Source of the DNA: Mycobacterium sp. 852014-52450_SCH5900713
Lineage (GTDB): Bacteria; Actinomycetota; Actinomycetes; Mycobacteriales; Mycobacteriaceae
Length of the DNA: 64,000 bases
Assembly: GCF_001667075.1 (NCBI RefSeq)
Contig: NZ_LZIL01000042.1
Coordinates: 115,072 to 179,071 of the forward strand
Direction: 5' to 3'
Shown: one piece after another, positions 57,038-64,000 of the stretch
How the letters are laid out: each line of letters starts with the position of its first letter
Numbering within the stretch: the stretch's first letter is position 1
The notes under the pieces: model-generated
The model's database searches: none
The model's input: the letters and a program-made list of their open reading frames with translations, nothing else
Told to the model about the DNA's origin: nothing
Position numbers and translations under genes: made by a program

Positions 57038-58161
57038 GACCGCTCCCCGCACAGCCGCATCAGCTCGTCTTCGGCGGCGCGCACGTTGGCGGCCGAAGCC
57101 GCGGCGTGGCTCAGGCCGGCCATCGCGCCGTAGTCCAGGATCTTGGGGACGCGCAGTCCCGCGTCGACGTATGTCTTCACGATCTTGGCAACCTGCGTCG
57201 GCGTCCCGTGCGGGACGGCGGCGAGCACCATCTCCGGCCGCGCCTTGTCGAGGAAGTCCAGAATCCTTTCGCGGGTGAGCACCGCGGGGTCGATGTCTTG
57301 GAATCCGCGCCACCGATCACCCATCGGGTGTTCGAATCCGAAGCCGCGCAACGTATCCGCCGATACCTGCAGCAGGAACGCCTTCACCAGCGGTGCTTGC
57401 AGGATCTCGGCGAGGGCGTCCTCGTCCGCGCCGATCAGACACACCTGGATGAAGCATGGTGTGATCGACTGTGGATCGCGGCTGGCGCGTTCGGCGGATT
57501 CCCTTACCGCGGCGAGCATTTCGGCGTATTGCTCCGGTGTCCAGGCGCCGGCCGGCCACCACCCGTCCGCGTGCCGGCCAGCGATATCCAGCATCCGTGG
57601 GCCGCTTGCGCCGATCCAGATCTGCGGTGGCCGGCCTGCGTAGGGTTCGGTGTCCAGCCGGGCATGGCGCAGCGAGTAGAACTGTCCGTCGAAATCGACC
57701 GGGCCGTCGCTCTCCCAGAGCAGCCGGATCACCCTAAGGGCTTCCTCGAAGCGGCTGACCGGCCGGGAGAAATCGAAGCCGTAGGGCAGGGTGTTCTCGC
57801 TCTCGCCGCTGCCAAGGCCGAGGATGAAACGCCCCTTGGCGAGGTGGTCGATCGTGAGCGCCGTCTGGGCCAGCATGCTGGGGTGGCGGCGCACGGTGTC
57901 GACGACTGCGCTGACGAGCGGGACCTTCTCCGTCAGGACGGCGGCCGCGGCGGCTACCGCCAGGCCGTCCAGGTGGCGGTGCGGCGACGGGGAGGCGGTG
58001 GCCAGGTCGGTGAACTCGGGGGTCCAGATGGAATCGGGCCAGAAGCTGACCATGTGGTCGGGCAGCCAGATCGAGTGGTACCGGCCGCTGTCCAACTCCT
58101 TCAGCCGGGACAGGTCCAGGGGGAGGGTGGTGCGTAGGAACGCGGCGGGTTGCACGGTCAT
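57034..58161 (-). CDS. LLM-class F420-dependent oxidoreductase, phthiodiolone ketoreductase-like
   Basis: A 375-residue luciferase-like protein: YHSIWLPDHMVSFWPDS, KVPLVSAVVDTVRRHPSMLAQ, GRFILGLGSGESENTLPYGF and PPQIWIGASGPRMLDIAGRHADGWWP. In length and motifs it resembles Rv2951c, the F420-dependent ketoreductase of phthiocerol lipid synthesis, though related enzymes act on other ketones. First gene of the cassette, followed by an overlapping sulfotransferase gene. Confidence 0.88.
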   Translation of the reverse strand: MTVQPAAFLRTTLPLDLSRLKELDSGRYHSIWLPDHMVSFWPDSIWTPEFTDLATASPSPHRHLDGLAVAAAAAVLTEKVPLVSAVVDTVRRHPSMLAQTALTIDHLAKGRFILGLGSGESENTLPYGFDFSRPVSRFEEALRVIRLLWESDGPVDFDGQFYSLRHARLDTEPYAGRPPQIWIGASGPRMLDIAGRHADGWWPAGAWTPEQYAEMLAAVRESAERASRDPQSITPCFIQVCLIGADEDALAEILQAPLVKAFLLQVSADTLRGFGFEHPMGDRWRGFQDIDPAVLTRERILDFLDKARPEMVLAAVPHGTPTQVAKIVKTYVDAGLRVPKILDYGAMAGLSHAAASAANVRAAEDELMRLCGERS

Positions 58162-58299
58162 CGAGAGATGATGCTAAGCACTCGCACAGCGCCGCGGGGA
58201 TGAATTCGCTCTAGCGGCCACGGCACCGACCGTCACGCCAGCGTGGCTGCGGTCGCCGAGCGTCACGCTGGGGTGACAACGAGACCCGCAGGCACGAAT

Positions 58300-58333
58300 G
58301 TGCGGTGAGGTCACCGGAGCGACCTCACCGCAC
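58300..58333 (-). terminator. Hairpin terminator downstream of ino1
   Basis: A perfect 13-bp inverted repeat (GTGCGGTGAGGTC at 58300-58312, GACCTCACCGCAC at 58321-58333) with an 8-nt loop lies 16 nt after the ino1 stop. There is no T-tract, as is common for mycobacterial hairpin terminators. A further imperfect repeat (CCAGCGTG ... CACGCTGG, about 58240-58271) lies beyond it. Confidence 0.75.
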
Positions 58334-58349
58334 GATCTGTGGAAGGGGG

Positions 58350-59444
58350 TCAGCCCTCGATGAACTCTTCGAGCTGCGTACGCGCTACGTCGTCGGGCAG
58401 CTGTTGCGGCGGGCTCTTCATCAGGTAGGCCGACGCCGGGATCACCGGACCGCCAATGCCGCGGTCCTTGGCGATCTTGGCCGCCCGCACCGCGTCGATG
58501 ATGACACCCGCCGAGTTCGGCGAGTCCCACACCTCGAGCTTGTACTCCAGGTTCAGCGGCACGTCGCCGAAGGCGCGGCCCTCCAGTCGCACGTACGCCC
58601 ACTTGCGGTCGTCGAGCCAGCCGACGTGGTCGGAGGGGCCGATGTGCACGTCTTTGGTCTTGAACTCGCGTTGCAGGTTGGAGGTGACGGCCTGCGTCTT
58701 GGAGATCTTCTTGGACTCCAGCCGCTCGCGCTCGAGCATGTTGAGGAAGTCCATGTTGCCGCCGACGTTGAGCTGCATGGTGCGGTCCAGTTGCACACCG
58801 CGGTCCTCGAACAGCTTGGCCATCACCCGGTGGGTGATGGTGGCGCCGACCTGGCTCTTGATGTCGTCGCCCACGATCGGCACACCCGCGTCGGCGAACT
58901 TCTTGGCCCACACCGGGTCCGAGGCGATGAACACCGGCAGCGCGTTGACGAACGCCACGCCGGCGTCGATGGCGCACTGGGCGTAGAACTTGTCGGCCTC
59001 CTCGGAGCCCACCGGCAGGTAGGACACCAGCACGTCGACGTTGTTCTCCTTGAGCGCCTTGACCACGTCGACCGGCTCGGCGTCGGACACCTCGATGGTG
59101 TCGGCGTAGTACTTGCCGATGCCGTCGAGTGTCGGGCCCCGCTGCACCGTCACGTTGGTCGGCGGCACGTCGGCGATCTTGATCGTGTTGTTCTCCGAGG
59201 CGAAGATCGCGTCGGACAGGTCGAAGCCGACCTTCTTGGCGTCCACGTCGAAGGCCGCGACGAACTTGACGTCGCGCACGTGGTACTGGCCGAACTTCAC
59301 GTGCATCAGGCCGGGCACGGTGCTGTTCTCGTCGGCGTTCTGGTAGTACTCGACGCCCTGTACCAGGGAAGACGCGCAGTTACCGACGCCGACAATGGCG
59401 ACTCGTACCTCGGTCGACGCCTGTGGCGCGTTCTGGTCACTCAT
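58350..59444 (-). CDS. ino1: Inositol-1-phosphate synthase
   Basis: A 364-residue enzyme nearly identical to M. tuberculosis Ino1 (367 residues). The NAD loop is [16 protein letters not shown], with [12 protein letters not shown] and [10 protein letters not shown] as active-site blocks. It converts glucose-6-phosphate to inositol-1-phosphate, the first step to phosphatidylinositol, PIMs, LAM and mycothiol. ATG 59444 has AGGAGA upstream. It follows the PadR-type gene by 58 nt on the same strand, so the regulator and ino1 are likely one transcript. Confidence 0.97.
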   Translation of the reverse strand: MSDQNAPQASTEVRVAIVGVGNCASSLVQGVEYYQNADENSTVPGLMHVKFGQYHVRDVKFVAAFDVDAKKVGFDLSDAIFASENNTIKIADVPPTNVTVQRGPTLDGIGKYYADTIEVSDAEPVDVVKALKENNVDVLVSYLPVGSEEADKFYAQCAIDAGVAFVNALPVFIASDPVWAKKFADAGVPIVGDDIKSQVGATITHRVMAKLFEDRGVQLDRTMQLNVGGNMDFLNMLERERLESKKISKTQAVTSNLQREFKTKDVHIGPSDHVGWLDDRKWAYVRLEGRAFGDVPLNLEYKLEVWDSPNSAGVIIDAVRAAKIAKDRGIGGPVIPASAYLMKSPPQQLPDDVARTQLEEFIEG

Positions 59445-59502
59445 TGGGCGTTCTCCTAACTCCATAACTTGTGTCGCAGCTGATCGAATTCGTGCAGGGG
59501 TT

Positions 59503-60045
59503 TTACGTCTGCTCGGAGAGGCCGGGCATCGCCCGCTCCGCAGCAATGAGCTCGTTGAGCCACTTCACTTCCCGCTCACTGGACTCGAGCCCCAGTTGGT
59601 GAAGTTGGCGGGTGTAGCGGTCGAACGAGTTACTGGCCCGCGCCACGGCTTCGCGCAGGCCTTCCCGCCGCTCCTCGACCTGACGGCGGCGACCTTCCAG
59701 GATGCGCATGCGCGCCTCCGCCGGAGTCCGGTTGAAGAACGCCAAATGCACCCCGAAGCCGTCGTCGGTGTAGTTGTGCGGGCCGGTGTCGGCCACCAGC
59801 TCACCGAAGCGCCGACGGCCCTCGTCAGTTAGCTGGTAGACGCGCCGGGCACGCCGAACCGGCGTTCCGGTCGGGGCGGCGTCCTCGGCGATCAACCCTT
59901 CGGCCTGCATCCGCCGGAGGGCGGGGTACAGCGAACCGTACGAGAACGCACGAAACGCGCCGAGGAGGCCGGTCAGCCGTTTGCGCAACTCGTAACCATG
60001 CATCGGCGATTCGATGAGAAGACCCAGGATGGCGAGCTCGAGCAT
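59503..60045 (-). CDS. PadR-family transcriptional regulator (Rv0047c equivalent)
   Basis: A 180-residue protein: PadR winged helix about 1-85 ([54 protein letters not shown]) plus a helical Vir/PadR C-terminal dimerisation domain (about 95-175). The family commonly represses its own promoter. Upstream lies an inverted repeat that could be its operator. Co-oriented with ino1. Confidence 0.94.
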   Translation of the reverse strand: MLELAILGLLIESPMHGYELRKRLTGLLGAFRAFSYGSLYPALRRMQAEGLIAEDAAPTGTPVRRARRVYQLTDEGRRRFGELVADTGPHNYTDDGFGVHLAFFNRTPAEARMRILEGRRRQVEERREGLREAVARASNSFDRYTRQLHQLGLESSEREVKWLNELIAAERAMPGLSEQT

Positions 60046-60099
60046 CGAATCACCCCCTTTGCATGGTTGGTTACGACGGTTCGACGCCTCGCGTAATCG

Positions 60100-60112
60100 T
60101 ATCGTCTCGATA
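60100..60112. promoter_or_regulatory. Inverted repeat upstream of the PadR/ino1 pair
   Basis: TATCG-TCT-CGATA at 60100-60112 is a perfect 5-bp inverted repeat in an AT-richer patch (around 60091-60118), about 55 nt before the PadR start codon at 60045. A place where a PadR dimer could act; the half-site differs from the ATGT/ACAT pattern of classic PadR operators. Confidence 0.45.
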
Positions 60113-60181
60113 TATTCGCCACAACACCACCGAATGTTCGTCCGCTATTTGTTCGGGTGCGCCGAATCGAATCGCGCCCGG

Positions 60182-61063
60182 CTACGACGGCAAGCTGAGC
60201 TGCTTGACGGTGCCGTCACCTGCGAAGACGATGTAGCCACCACCGTAGTCGCTGGAGACATACAGCGATAGCGAGAGCGCGCCCGGGGTCGTCGGGTCCG
60301 TCGCCGGTTCGATGTTCAGGTACTCGGTTTTGACGTCCGACGGCTTCATGTGGAGGGTCTGCGGGGCGCCGCGCATGATGCCCACGGTCGCCGTGACGTC
60401 GAACTTGCTCAGGTCAACCGCAAGGGGAGCATCCGCGGAGCTTTTGGCCGAGCTGCTCGGGTCGCCCCAGCCCCCGCGGTAGGTGTAGGCCAGCACCCGG
60501 CGATCGTCTGAGGGGTCCGGCCGGTCGAGGACCGCGTAGGTCGGGTAGATCACGAGTCGATATCCCACGGCGTCGCCGAACCGTTTGCGTGTTTGCTCGA
60601 TCAGGCCGGTCAGCCCGCCCACCGAATGCAGTTGGGTGGGCGGTGTCAGCACCACGGGGCCGACGCCGTCGGGCTTGGCTCCGGGGTCGGTGGTGAAGTC
60701 CAGCGGCGATTTGGTGTTGCCGTAGATGCCCCACCCGATGCCGACGCCAAATAGCACCGAGACGACCAATGCGGCGGCGAGCGTCCCCCAACCGCGGAGC
60801 TTCGGCGGCACCGGCCGGGCCTTGGCGACAGGCGTCGGAAGCGCGCTGCTGTCGGTTTGCAGGTCGGTCACCAGGGCCTGCAGATCGCCGAGCGTGACCG
60901 CGTTGGTGGCCGCGCTGACCCGTTCCCGATGCTCCTCCATGGAGAGCTCGCCGTCGGTCAGGGCGTTGTCGAGAATCCTGCAGGCGTCCTGCCGATTGAT
61001 GTCTTTGGCGCGGGTGCTTGCCGCCACCCCGCCGCCCAGCGACGTCCCGAGCCATCTCGCCAC
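60182..61063 (-). CDS. DUF1707 membrane protein (Rv0048c equivalent)
   Basis: A 293-residue protein. The N-terminal DUF1707 region (about 15-65) has DAC then LTDGELSMEEHRERVSAATNAVTLGDLQALV. One membrane helix (about 92-115, LAAALVVSVLFGVGIGWGIYG) and an extracytoplasmic domain of about 175 residues follow. Orthologue 289 residues. GTG 61063 (MARWLGTSLGGGVAAS) is the only start fitting the orthologue; the open frame continues to 62047 through opposite-strand genes. Function unknown, at the head of the PadR-ino1 direction. Confidence 0.87.
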   Translation of the reverse strand: MARWLGTSLGGGVAASTRAKDINRQDACRILDNALTDGELSMEEHRERVSAATNAVTLGDLQALVTDLQTDSSALPTPVAKARPVPPKLRGWGTLAAALVVSVLFGVGIGWGIYGNTKSPLDFTTDPGAKPDGVGPVVLTPPTQLHSVGGLTGLIEQTRKRFGDAVGYRLVIYPTYAVLDRPDPSDDRRVLAYTYRGGWGDPSSSAKSSADAPLAVDLSKFDVTATVGIMRGAPQTLHMKPSDVKTEYLNIEPATDPTTPGALSLSLYVSSDYGGGYIVFAGDGTVKQLSLPS

Positions 61064-61183
61064 GGGGATGATCGTAGAGTCCGGGCCTGGTCCGGCACAG
61101 AATGCGCCCGCCTTTACTCGGCTCGGGCCGCCACAGCTTTGGTTGCGTATCGGTGGTCCGGATGGCGACGTACTCTGGTGGGC

Positions 61184-61609
61184 GTGCGACTGCAGCGACA
61201 AGTGGTGGACTACGCGCTCCGGCGGCGAGCACTGCTGGCCGAGGTGTACTCGGGCCGCACGGGCGTGTCCGAAGTGTGTGACGCGAACCCTTATCTGCTG
61301 CGCGCCGCCAAGTTTCACGGGAAACCGAGTCAGGTCATGTGCCCGATCTGCCGTAAGGAGCAGCTGACACTGGTGTCGTGGGTGTTCGGCGAACACCTCG
61401 GCCCGGTATCGGGCTCGGCACGTACGGCCGAAGAGTTGGTTTTGCTGGCGAGTCGCTTCGAGGAGTTCGCTGTCCACGTGGTGGAGGTATGCCGGACCTG
61501 CGAGTGGAATCATCTGGTCAAGTCGTACGTGCTCGGAGCGGCGCGCCCACCCAAGGGCACCCGCGGTACGCGGACGGCGCGAAACGGCGCGCGCACGGCC
61601 ATTGAATAA
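61184..61609 (+). CDS. DUF5318 zinc-ribbon-like protein (Rv0049 equivalent)
   Basis: A 141-residue protein, close in length to Rv0049. Two CxxC pairs (MCPICRKEQ and VCRTCEWNH) suggest a zinc ribbon; YALRRRALLAEVYSGR and KFHGKPSQ are family blocks. GTG 61184 matches the orthologue start. Its stop region overlaps the ponA1 start, so the two are coupled, which makes a role in envelope growth plausible. Confidence 0.88.
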   Translation: MRLQRQVVDYALRRRALLAEVYSGRTGVSEVCDANPYLLRAAKFHGKPSQVMCPICRKEQLTLVSWVFGEHLGPVSGSARTAEELVLLASRFEEFAVHVVEVCRTCEWNHLVKSYVLGAARPPKGTRGTRTARNGARTAIE

Positions 61610-64000
61610 CGACGGACCCCACAACCAGTCGTCCGGCGACGCGGATGGGTCGGCGACTGAGCGGGTGGGAAAACATGGAAGCGGCGAGCGCCCGCGTGGC
61701 GCGCCGTCGGCGGCCGGCCAACGCCGTGGCGTTCCGCCCGATGACCGGCTGACCACGATTCTTCCGCCGGTTGTCGATGACCGGTCGCCCCGGCGGCCCG
61801 ATCCCCGCATCGAGGAAGTCAAAGCCGCGCTGGACAGCCCTTCGTCTACTCCCATGCAGCGTGATGCGCTCGAGGAGGTCAAGGCGGCGCTGGACAGCCG
61901 AACGTCGCCGCGCCGGGACCGGCCGAAGGCGGGAGGCCGTCCGCCGGAAGGGCCGCCACCGCCGCCCGGGCCGGGGGGTCGCCGCGGTGGCCCGGACGGC
62001 TTCGGGCCCCGGCCGCCGCGTGACGTCCACTGGACCCAGCAGATCAACTGGTTGTGGGTGCGGCGAGCGGCCTACCTGTCGGCGGCGGTGCTCGTGCTGT
62101 TGCCGATCGTCACGTTCACCATGGCGTATTTCATCGTCGATATCCCGAAGCCGGGCGATTTGCGCACCAACCAGGTCTCCACCATCCTGGCCAGCGACGG
62201 GTCAGAGATCGCCAAAATCATTCCGCCCGAAGGCAATCGGGTTGACGTCAACATCAACCAGGTGCCGGTTCACGTGCGCCAGGCGGTGATCGCCGCCGAA
62301 GACCGCAATTTCTACTCGAACCCGGGGTTCGACTTCAGCGGCTTCGCCCGGGCGGTGAACAACAACCTCTTCGGCAACGGTGACCTGCAGGGCGGGTCGA
62401 CCATCACCCAGCAATACGTGAAGAACGCGCTGGTCGGCTCGGCTCAACACGGCGTCAGCGGCCTGATGCGCAAGGCCAAGGAACTGGTGATCGCCACCAA
62501 GATGTCGGGGGAGTGGTCGAAAGACGATGTGCTGCAGGCCTACCTGAACATCATCTACTTCGGCCGGGGTGCCTACGGCATCTCCGCCGCCGCCAAGGCT
62601 TACTTCAACAAGCCCGTCGACCAGTTGACCGTCTCGGAGGGAGCGTTGCTGGCGGCGCTGATCCGGCGGCCGTCGTCGCTGGACCCGGCCGTCGATCCGC
62701 AGGGCGCCCGGGCTCGCTGGAGCTGGGTGCTCGACGGCATGGTGGAGACCAAGGCGCTGTCGCCCGGTGACCGTGCCGCGCAGGAGTTCCCGCAGACGGT
62801 GCCGCCCGACCAAGCCCGCGCGGAGAACCAGACGACGGGACCCGACGGGCTGATCGAGCGCCAGGTGACCAAAGAGTTGATGGAGCTCTTCAACATCGAC
62901 GAGCGGACTCTGAACACCCAGGGCCTCCAGGTCACCACTACCATCGACCCGAAAGCCCAGCAGGCCGCCGAGAAGGCGGTATCGAAATACCTTGACGGGC
63001 AAGACCCCGACATGCGGTCGGCCGTGGTGTCGATCGACCCGCACGACGGCGCGATACGCGCGTACTACGGCGGTACGGACGCCAACGGTTTCGACTTCGC
63101 GCAGGCCGGGCTGCAGACCGGTTCGTCGTTCAAGGTGTTCGCACTCGTGGCCGCGCTCGAGCAGGGGATCGGTCTGGGTTACCAGGTCGACAGTTCGCCG
63201 CTGACCGTCGACGGCATCAAGATCACGAACGTCGAGGGCGAGGGCTGCGGAACGTGCAATATCGCTCAGGCGCTCAAGCAATCGCTGAACACCTCTTACT
63301 ACCGGCTGATGCTCAAGCTCAAGGGCGGCCCGCAGGCCGTCGCGGACGCCGCGCACCAGGCCGGCATCGCTACCAGCTTCCCCGGCGTGGACCACACGCT
63401 GTCCGAGGACGGCAAAGGCGGGCCGCCCAACAACGGAATTGTGCTGGGGCAGTACCAGACCCGGGTGATCGACATGGCCTCGGCATACGCCACGCTGGCC
63501 GCCTCGGGCATCTACCACCGGCCGCATTTCGTGCAGAAGGTCGTCAACTCCGAGGGCCAGGTGCTCTTCGACGCGAGCAAGTCCGACAACAATGGCGAGC
63601 AGCGCATCCCCAAGGCCGTGGCCGACAACGTCACCGCGGCCATGGAGCCGATCGCGAGCTATTCGCGCGGCCACTCCTTGTCCGGCGGCAGGCCGTCAGC
63701 GGCCAAGACGGGCACCACGCAGCTGGGTGACACCACCGCCGACAAGGACGCCTGGATGGTCGGATACACGCCGTCGCTGTCTACGGCCGTGTGGGTGGGC
63801 ACCGCGAAAGGCGACGTACCACTCGTAACCGCCTCGGGCGCACCGGTTTACGGCTCGGGGCTGCCATCGGACATCTGGAAGTCCACCATGGACGGCGCCT
63901 TGAAGGGCACCTCCAGTGAATCGTTCCCCAAGCCGACGGAGATCGGTGGCTATGCCGGCGTCCCGGCGCCCCCGCCCCCACCGCCGCCCTCCGCTCGCCA
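61602..64000 (+). CDS. ponA1: Bifunctional penicillin-binding protein PonA1 (3' end beyond window)
   Basis: About 799 residues are visible; the frame runs off the right edge. A Pro/Arg-rich cytosolic head has the repeat EEVKAALDS twice, then one membrane helix (about 158-181). The GT51 glycosyltransferase (about 210-390) has catalytic Glu233 in AAEDRNFYSNPG, GGSTITQQYVKN and GAYGISAAAKAYF. The transpeptidase (about 470-760) has Ser508 in SSFK, SLN in KQSLNTS and KTG in AAKTGTTQ. A Pro-rich tail begins at the edge. TTG 61602 gives (M)NNDGPHNQSSG, matching the corrected long form of the M. tuberculosis protein. Its PknB-phosphorylated Thr34 in DRLTAILPP aligns with Thr51 in DRLTTILPP. Confidence 0.95.
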   Translation, partial: MNNDGPHNQSSGDADGSATERVGKHGSGERPRGAPSAAGQRRGVPPDDRLTTILPPVVDDRSPRRPDPRIEEVKAALDSPSSTPMQRDALEEVKAALDSRTSPRRDRPKAGGRPPEGPPPPPGPGGRRGGPDGFGPRPPRDVHWTQQINWLWVRRAAYLSAAVLVLLPIVTFTMAYFIVDIPKPGDLRTNQVSTILASDGSEIAKIIPPEGNRVDVNINQVPVHVRQAVIAAEDRNFYSNPGFDFSGFARAVNNNLFGNGDLQGGSTITQQYVKNALVGSAQHGVSGLMRKAKELVIATKMSGEWSKDDVLQAYLNIIYFGRGAYGISAAAKAYFNKPVDQLTVSEGALLAALIRRPSSLDPAVDPQGARARWSWVLDGMVETKALSPGDRAAQEFPQTVPPDQARAENQTTGPDGLIERQVTKELMELFNIDERTLNTQGLQVTTTIDPKAQQAAEKAVSKYLDGQDPDMRSAVVSIDPHDGAIRAYYGGTDANGFDFAQAGLQTGSSFKVFALVAALEQGIGLGYQVDSSPLTVDGIKITNVEGEGCGTCNIAQALKQSLNTSYYRLMLKLKGGPQAVADAAHQAGIATSFPGVDHTLSEDGKGGPPNNGIVLGQYQTRVIDMASAYATLAASGIYHRPHFVQKVVNSEGQVLFDASKSDNNGEQRIPKAVADNVTAAMEPIASYSRGHSLSGGRPSAAKTGTTQLGDTTADKDAWMVGYTPSLSTAVWVGTAKGDVPLVTASGAPVYGSGLPSDIWKSTMDGALKGTSSESFPKPTEIGGYAGVPAPPPPPPPSAR

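Noticed and set aside
57034..57313. N-terminal 92-residue extension of the sulfotransferase
   Set aside because: The extra frame is Arg-rich, lies wholly inside the LLM gene and lacks family similarity; the GTG at 57037 with a GTGA join fits better.
58230..58275. Repeat resembling a dispersed mycobacterial element near CGTCACGCTGG
   Set aside because: Only a short imperfect hairpin is present, and no further full copies were noticed in the window, so it is not called as a repeat family.

Overview
The window is chromosomal DNA of a high-GC mycobacterium, most likely a nontuberculous species. From about 12.75 kb to the right edge, gene order and protein sequences follow the replication-origin-proximal block of Mycobacterium tuberculosis from cwsA (Rv0008c) to ponA1 (Rv0050). 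No stretch longer than about 300 bases lacks a gene, and there is no rRNA, CRISPR array or recognisable transposase. Comparisons to M. tuberculosis genes are from memory of those sequences, not from a search.

Layout. (1) 1-9.45 kb: a glycolipid island. It holds the C-terminal end of a mas-like polyketide synthase, a PapA acyltransferase, a GT1 glycosyltransferase and a Gap-like membrane protein. Facing these are a RgpF-type glycan protein and a fatty acyl-AMP ligase, followed by a divergent methyltransferase. (2) 9.57-12.74 kb: a giant zinc-ribbon/cyclase/AAA/TPR signalling protein. (3) 12.75-26.1 kb: the growth and division core: cwsA, ppiA, a PH-like membrane protein, crgA, a DUF881 gene, trpG, and the operon fhaB-pstP-rodA-pbpA-pknA-pknB with fhaA upstream. 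(4) 26.36-32.5 kb: tRNA-Leu(CAG), then an accessory segment with a probable polymorphic toxin and two paralogous immunity-like genes, plus GNAT, pirin and acyl-CoA dehydrogenase genes. (5) 32.6-39.7 kb: whiB5, a divergent HTH regulator, an NlpC/P60 protein and a run of ESX-associated-type proteins equivalent to Rv0025-Rv0030. (6) 39.77-47.3 kb: Rv0036c-Rv0041 equivalents ending in leuS. M. tuberculosis Rv0031-Rv0035 have no counterpart here. (7) 47.3-53.8 kb: SDR, MarR, an amino-acid ABC transporter whose binding protein and permease are fused, GntR, LLM oxidoreductase and hydrolase. (8) 53.85-58.16 kb: a tightly overlapped four-gene cassette (LLM oxidoreductase, sulfotransferase, TIM-barrel isomerase, DUF1214) that I do not know from M. 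tuberculosis at this place. (9) 58.3-64 kb: ino1 with its PadR regulator, DUF1707 and DUF5318 proteins, and a truncated ponA1.

How it fits together. The core codes for Ser/Thr kinase control of elongation and division: PknA/PknB, phosphatase PstP, FHA proteins, RodA/PbpA, CwsA/CrgA and PonA1. The island and cassettes inserted around it carry surface-lipid chemistry and probable competition functions. The strongest candidates for new biology are the toxin with duplicated immunity genes at 26.99-29.76 kb, the glycolipid island at the left edge, the oxidoreductase/sulfotransferase/isomerase/DUF1214 cassette, and an expanded Rv0029-like protein carrying five TQVIP repeats.
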